Position numbers and translations under genes: made by a program
Notes under the pieces: generated by a model
What the model was told of the DNA's origin: nothing
What the model saw: the letters and a program-made list of their open reading frames with translations, nothing else
Databases searched by the model: none
In this document: positions 6,444-8,052 of the stretch, piece by piece
How the letters are laid out: every line of letters begins with the position of its first letter
How positions within the stretch are numbered: position 1 is the stretch's first letter
NCBI GenBank assembly: GCA_945878795.1
Contig: CAMDWF010000088.1
Span: 1 to 8,052, forward strand
Direction: 5' to 3'
Origin: Synechococcus sp. UW140
Lineage (GTDB): Bacteria > Cyanobacteriota > Cyanobacteriia > PCC-6307 > Cyanobiaceae
Length of the DNA stretch: 8,052 nucleotides

Positions 6444-6456
6444 GGGGGAGTCCCCC
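6444..6456 (+). promoter_or_regulatory. GGGGGAGTCCCCC palindrome just before the gene at 6469
   Basis: This is a 13-base palindrome with one central base, ending 12 bases before the ATG at 6469. It shares an exact 11-mer (GGGGGAGTCCC) with the element upstream of htpX. A CTTAGCT stretch directly upstream loosely parallels the TTTAATCT that precedes the htpX copy. Because it is so close to the start it could act on translation as an RNA element, or be an operator; it is not a Shine-Dalgarno at usual spacing. Confidence 0.35.
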
Positions 6457-6468
6457 TGCCGATCCGCC

Positions 6469-6732
6469 ATGGAGCACCCGCAGCCCTACCAGTTCCGTTG
6501 CACACTCACCTTTGGGGACATCTACGCCCAGATCATCGTCTGGCTACTGGTGATCTTCGTCAGCTTGGCGGCCGGGCTGGCCCTGATGGGGGCGAACAAC
6601 CCGATTTTCGCCCTGGTGGTGGTCGGCATGATCTTCGTGTTGTCGCTGCCCTTCCTGCTCTTCGCCTTCATCACAACCCTGCTCAACCACATCGCCCTGG
6701 ACCCCGCCCCCAACGAGGAGCAGTCCTCCTGA
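6469..6732 (+). CDS. Small two-helix membrane protein, conserved hypothetical
   Basis: The 87-residue product starts with a short polar N-terminus (MEHPQPYQFRCTLTFGD), followed by two hydrophobic segments at about 19-41 and 46-72, and ends in an acidic, soluble tail (LDPAPNEEQSS). It has the appearance of a conserved cyanobacterial protein of unknown function; I cannot assign a named family, and no catalytic or metal-binding motif is visible. The ATG at 6469 is the only sensible start. GC-rich codons match the chromosome rather than the neighbouring cta operon. It is divergent from ctaC and the 31-residue ORF, and a GGGGGAGTCCCCC palindrome precedes it. A strong terminator follows 75 bases after the stop. 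Confidence 0.8.
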   Translation: MEHPQPYQFRCTLTFGDIYAQIIVWLLVIFVSLAAGLALMGANNPIFALVVVGMIFVLSLPFLLFAFITTLLNHIALDPAPNEEQSS

Positions 6733-6765
6733 GCTCTCGTCGGCACCCTCGGCAACTGGGCGAGC

Positions 6766-6790
6766 AGACCCTTGCGCAGCGGAAGGGTCT
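6766..6790. other. Perfect 8-bp hairpin between convergent genes
   Basis: AGACCCTT (6766-6773) pairs exactly with AAGGGTCT (6783-6790) around a 9-base loop. It lies 33 bases after the stop of the membrane protein gene and covers the first two bases of the TAG stop of the convergent gene at 6789. No T-tract follows on either strand, so on its own it is not a typical intrinsic terminator. It may protect mRNA 3' ends or cooperate with the stronger hairpin 18 bases downstream. Confidence 0.5.
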
Positions 6791-7052
6791 AAGTGATGGT
6801 TTGTCGCGGCACGCTACCAGTAGCGTGCCTTTTGGGTTTTGTCCTGCGCTGACCCGAAAGAGCCAGCACAACGCCAACGGCCAAGGTCTCGATTGCGATC
6901 GTGATGATCAGACCGGGCTTGTCCAATCGGGGTATGCCCCCTTGCTTCTGGAAGGTTTTGTCAAGAATTTGAGCCACCAACGGGGTCTTGGCGGTGGGAC
7001 TCTCTTGCCGTTGTCGCCCTCGTCCTGCAGAAGCAGCATTGGCCTTACCCAT
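6789..7052 (-). CDS. Small single-helix hypothetical protein
   Basis: From the ATG at 7052 the product has 87 residues; an in-frame TTG at 7076 would add eight. The N-terminal third is basic and polar (MGKANAASAGRGRQRQ), residues 46-66 (GLIITIAIETLAVGVVLALSG without charges except one Glu) form a probable membrane helix, and the tail is basic (RRTKPKRH). I do not recognise a family. Codon use is plausible for coding but not strong. The last dozen codons coincide with the terminator hairpin of the convergent gene, so either the two genes overlap in their 3' signals or this C-terminus is not under selection. No Shine-Dalgarno is visible. Its function is unknown. Confidence 0.45.
   Translation of the reverse strand: MGKANAASAGRGRQRQESPTAKTPLVAQILDKTFQKQGGIPRLDKPGLIITIAIETLAVGVVLALSGQRRTKPKRHATGSVPRQTIT
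6808..6840 (+). terminator. Strong intrinsic terminator after the gene at 6469
   Basis: GGCACGCTA (6808-6816) and TAGCGTGCC (6821-6829) form a perfect 9-bp stem with a CCAG loop, followed directly by TTTTGGGTTTT. This is a textbook Rho-independent terminator for plus-strand transcription. On the minus strand the stem is followed by GCGACAAACC, so it should not terminate that direction. Confidence 0.88.
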
Positions 7053-7335
7053 GGGCCCATTGAGTAAATCGAACAATGAAACAGCCCCGCCCCGGCTTTC
7101 CTATCAAGGGTTACGCGTCGGCGACAAACTTTATCGAATAAATCGACCCAAACAAAAGACTTTATTCAACGATTCAGGCCGGTCTAAGAGGTTTTCTTAA
7201 GCCGCTCTACATCACTAATAATCTACATCCCCAACAACTAACACCCAGTGCGAAAGCGGGTGACAAAGACGACCAGCTGCTGGGCCGTTAACTGATACTG
7301 CGACGGCCGAAGCTGGGGCGAACCCGCAACCCGTC

Positions 7336-7538
7336 CATGCGCGGCCATCGTCGCCACCCGCGCCCTGCCCTGCAGCAACTTCCTCGCTTTTGAAGCGCGC
7401 GAGCTGCCCGATCCCACCCCAGGGGACCAAGACCTGCTGATCCGCGTTGAGGCGGTGGCAGTGAACCCGGTGGACGCCAAGGTGAGGTCCTCCCTGCCCC
7501 AGGAGCCCGGGCCCTCCAGGATTCTGGGCTGGGATTAA
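7336..7538 (+). pseudogene. 5' fragment of a zinc-type alcohol dehydrogenase (MDR superfamily), frameshifted and truncated by the IS
   Basis: The frame 7344-7538 reads AIVATRALPCSNFLAFEARE, then LPDPTPGDQDLLIRVEAVAV and NPVDAKVR, ending RILGWD before a TAA at 7536. The pattern LPDPTPG-x-x-DLL-x-RVEAV-x-VNPVD-x-K-x-R followed by LGWD is the N-terminal GroES-like part of the zinc-binding alcohol dehydrogenase / quinone oxidoreductase family (about 330-340 residues). An ATG at 7336 is followed by CGC and one extra G before GCC ATC GTC, so removing a single base joins the natural start to the frame. The usual continuation after LGWD (AAG-V) is replaced by the IS3 end at about 7541. The gene is therefore doubly broken: a one-base insertion near codon 2 and loss of about 80% of its length. 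GC-rich codons suggest a resident chromosomal gene. Confidence 0.75.
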
Positions 7539-7616
7539 GGTGGTCTGGTTTTTCTGGACAGCTCCCATCGTTAACATCTGAGGCGGGGCATCGCCCTTGA
7601 AAGGGGGCTCCCACCG

Positions 7617-7904
7617 ATGAGCAAACGCCTCACCCACAGTCCCGAGTTCAAAGCCAGGGTTGCCATGGAGGCGATCAGTGGCCGCAAGACGATGCAGGAG
7701 ATCGCCGCCGACCATGCCATCCATCCAATCCAGGTGAGCCAGTGGAAGCGGCAGCTGCTCGATGGAGCCAGCGAGCTGTTCACCAGGGGCAAACAAACTA
7801 AGGACAAAGAGGAGGGGCAGGCCAAGGAGGCTGAGCTGTTCCAGCAGATCGGCCGGCTGCAGATGGAGCTGGAGTGGCTCAAAAAAAAGTCTCAGCTGCT
7901 CTGA
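7617..7904 (+). CDS. IS3-family transposase OrfA
   Basis: The 95-residue protein is the DNA-binding half of an IS3-type transposase. The helix-turn-helix is at about residues 8-49 (SPEFKARVAMEAISGRKTMQ, then EIAADHAIHPIQVSQWKRQL). Residues 72-95 (AELFQQIGRLQMELEWLKKK) form the leucine-zipper-like coiled coil that joins OrfA to OrfAB in this family. It binds the terminal repeats. The ATG at 7617 is the natural start, with a GGGGG run 10-14 bases upstream as a possible weak ribosome site. Near the end is a run of eight A (7881-7888) followed by G, in the position of the usual frameshift window. The stop at 7902-7904 (TGA) overlaps an ATG in a third, non-orfB frame. Confidence 0.92.
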   Translation: MSKRLTHSPEFKARVAMEAISGRKTMQEIAADHAIHPIQVSQWKRQLLDGASELFTRGKQTKDKEEGQAKEAELFQQIGRLQMELEWLKKKSQLL

Positions 7905-7905
7905 T

Positions 7906-8052
7906 GCCCGTGAACTGCGCAAGCTGGTCGATCACGACAACCCCGATCTCAGCGTCAGCCGCCAATGCGTGCTGCTGGGTCTGGCTCGATCCACGCTGTA
8001 CTACCGGCCCATACCGGTGCGGGAATCGACCCTGCGGATCATGGCCAGGATC
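7906..8052 (+). CDS. IS3-family transposase OrfB, N-terminal part only
   Basis: The frame beginning at 7906 reads ARELRKLVDHDNPDLSVSRQ, then CVLLGLARSTLYYRP, and stays open to the window edge (49 residues). SVSRQCxLLGLxRSTLYYRP is the helix-turn-helix that opens OrfB of many IS3 elements, just before the DDE integrase core, which lies outside the window. The frame has no ATG in the visible part and no obvious ribosome site, so it is presumably made as an OrfAB fusion. Relative to orfA it lies in the +1 (equal to -2) frame, not the -1 frame normal for IS3, so either expression is unusual or this copy carries a one-base change. Confidence 0.8.

Larger units (their letters stand above)
7541..8052 (+). 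mobile_element. IS3-family insertion sequence, left part; right end outside window
   Basis: The element begins near TGGTCTGGTTTTTCTGGACA (7541-7560), which starts with TG as IS3-family terminal repeats do. It interrupts the alcohol dehydrogenase fragment immediately before. A leader of about 75 bases precedes orfA; orfB is open to the window edge. The right inverted repeat and the target duplication cannot be seen, so the exact left boundary is provisional: five bases (TAAGG, 7536-7540) between the broken gene and TGGTCT are unexplained and may belong to either side. The IS could be complete beyond the window. Confidence 0.85.

Noticed and set aside
6402..7067. A 221-codon plus-strand ORF
   Set aside because: It is a different frame over the small membrane protein, its terminator and the minus-strand gene, with no protein-like pattern.
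7060..7200. A 46-codon plus-strand frame from a TTG (LSKSNNETAPPRLSYQG...)
   Set aside because: Codons are AT-rich and unlike neighbours, there is no ATG, and it overlaps the start of the minus-strand gene. More likely promoter DNA.
7238..7345. A minus-strand frame ending QYQLTAQQLVVFVTRFRTGC, as if the tail of a gene
   Set aside because: It is only about 36 codons from its nearest ATG, overlaps the start of the dehydrogenase fragment, and I recognise no family; it may be a remnant but cannot be supported.
7215..7922. A 235-codon minus-strand ORF across the right end
   Set aside because: It is antisense to the IS orfA and the dehydrogenase fragment, both recognisable on the plus strand, and spans their junction.

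Overview
The window looks like a piece of a GC-rich cyanobacterial chromosome, most likely a Synechococcus/Cyanobium-type picocyanobacterium. The reasons are a caa3-type cytochrome c oxidase of the A2 subtype typical of cyanobacteria, a small two-helix membrane protein that looks like a conserved cyanobacterial hypothetical, starts that generally lack Shine-Dalgarno sequences, and very high GC (about 70%) in the flanking genes. The genus is an inference.

Layout, left to right. Positions 1-1469 (minus) hold the first 489 residues of a bifunctional class II aldolase / short-chain dehydrogenase of the RhaD-ADH type; the gene leaves the window at its left edge. A 286-bp divergent intergenic region follows, with a possible very small minus-strand ORF. 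htpX (1756-2655, plus) encodes a membrane zinc metalloprotease of family M48. Between htpX and the convergent ctaE lies a 370-bp gap containing what may be a structured RNA: two hairpins closed by an 8-bp stem, directly followed by an intrinsic terminator. Positions 3026-6162 (minus) are a compact ctaC-ctaD-ctaE operon encoding the catalytic subunits II, I and III of an aa3/caa3 oxidase. All CuA, heme a, heme a3 and CuB ligands are present. The operon is visibly poorer in GC than its flanks. Upstream of it are a possible 31-residue membrane peptide (minus), an 87-residue two-helix membrane protein (plus), a strong terminator, and an 87-residue single-helix hypothetical protein (minus).

The right end (about 7336-8052) is a decaying, mobile-element region. 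A zinc-type alcohol dehydrogenase gene keeps only its first ~68 codons, has a one-base frameshift near its start, and is cut off by the left end of an IS3-family insertion sequence. Its orfA is complete; its orfB runs off the window, in an unusual frame relative to orfA.

How the genes work together: ctaC, ctaD and ctaE form one terminal oxidase that takes electrons from a soluble carrier at CuA and reduces O2 to water while pumping protons. HtpX, by family, is quality control for membrane proteins; a link to the oxidase is only positional. A GGGAGTCCC element with hairpin potential lies upstream of htpX, of ctaC and of the 87-residue membrane protein, in the same orientation relative to each gene, and is the most notable undescribed pattern besides the structured RNA.
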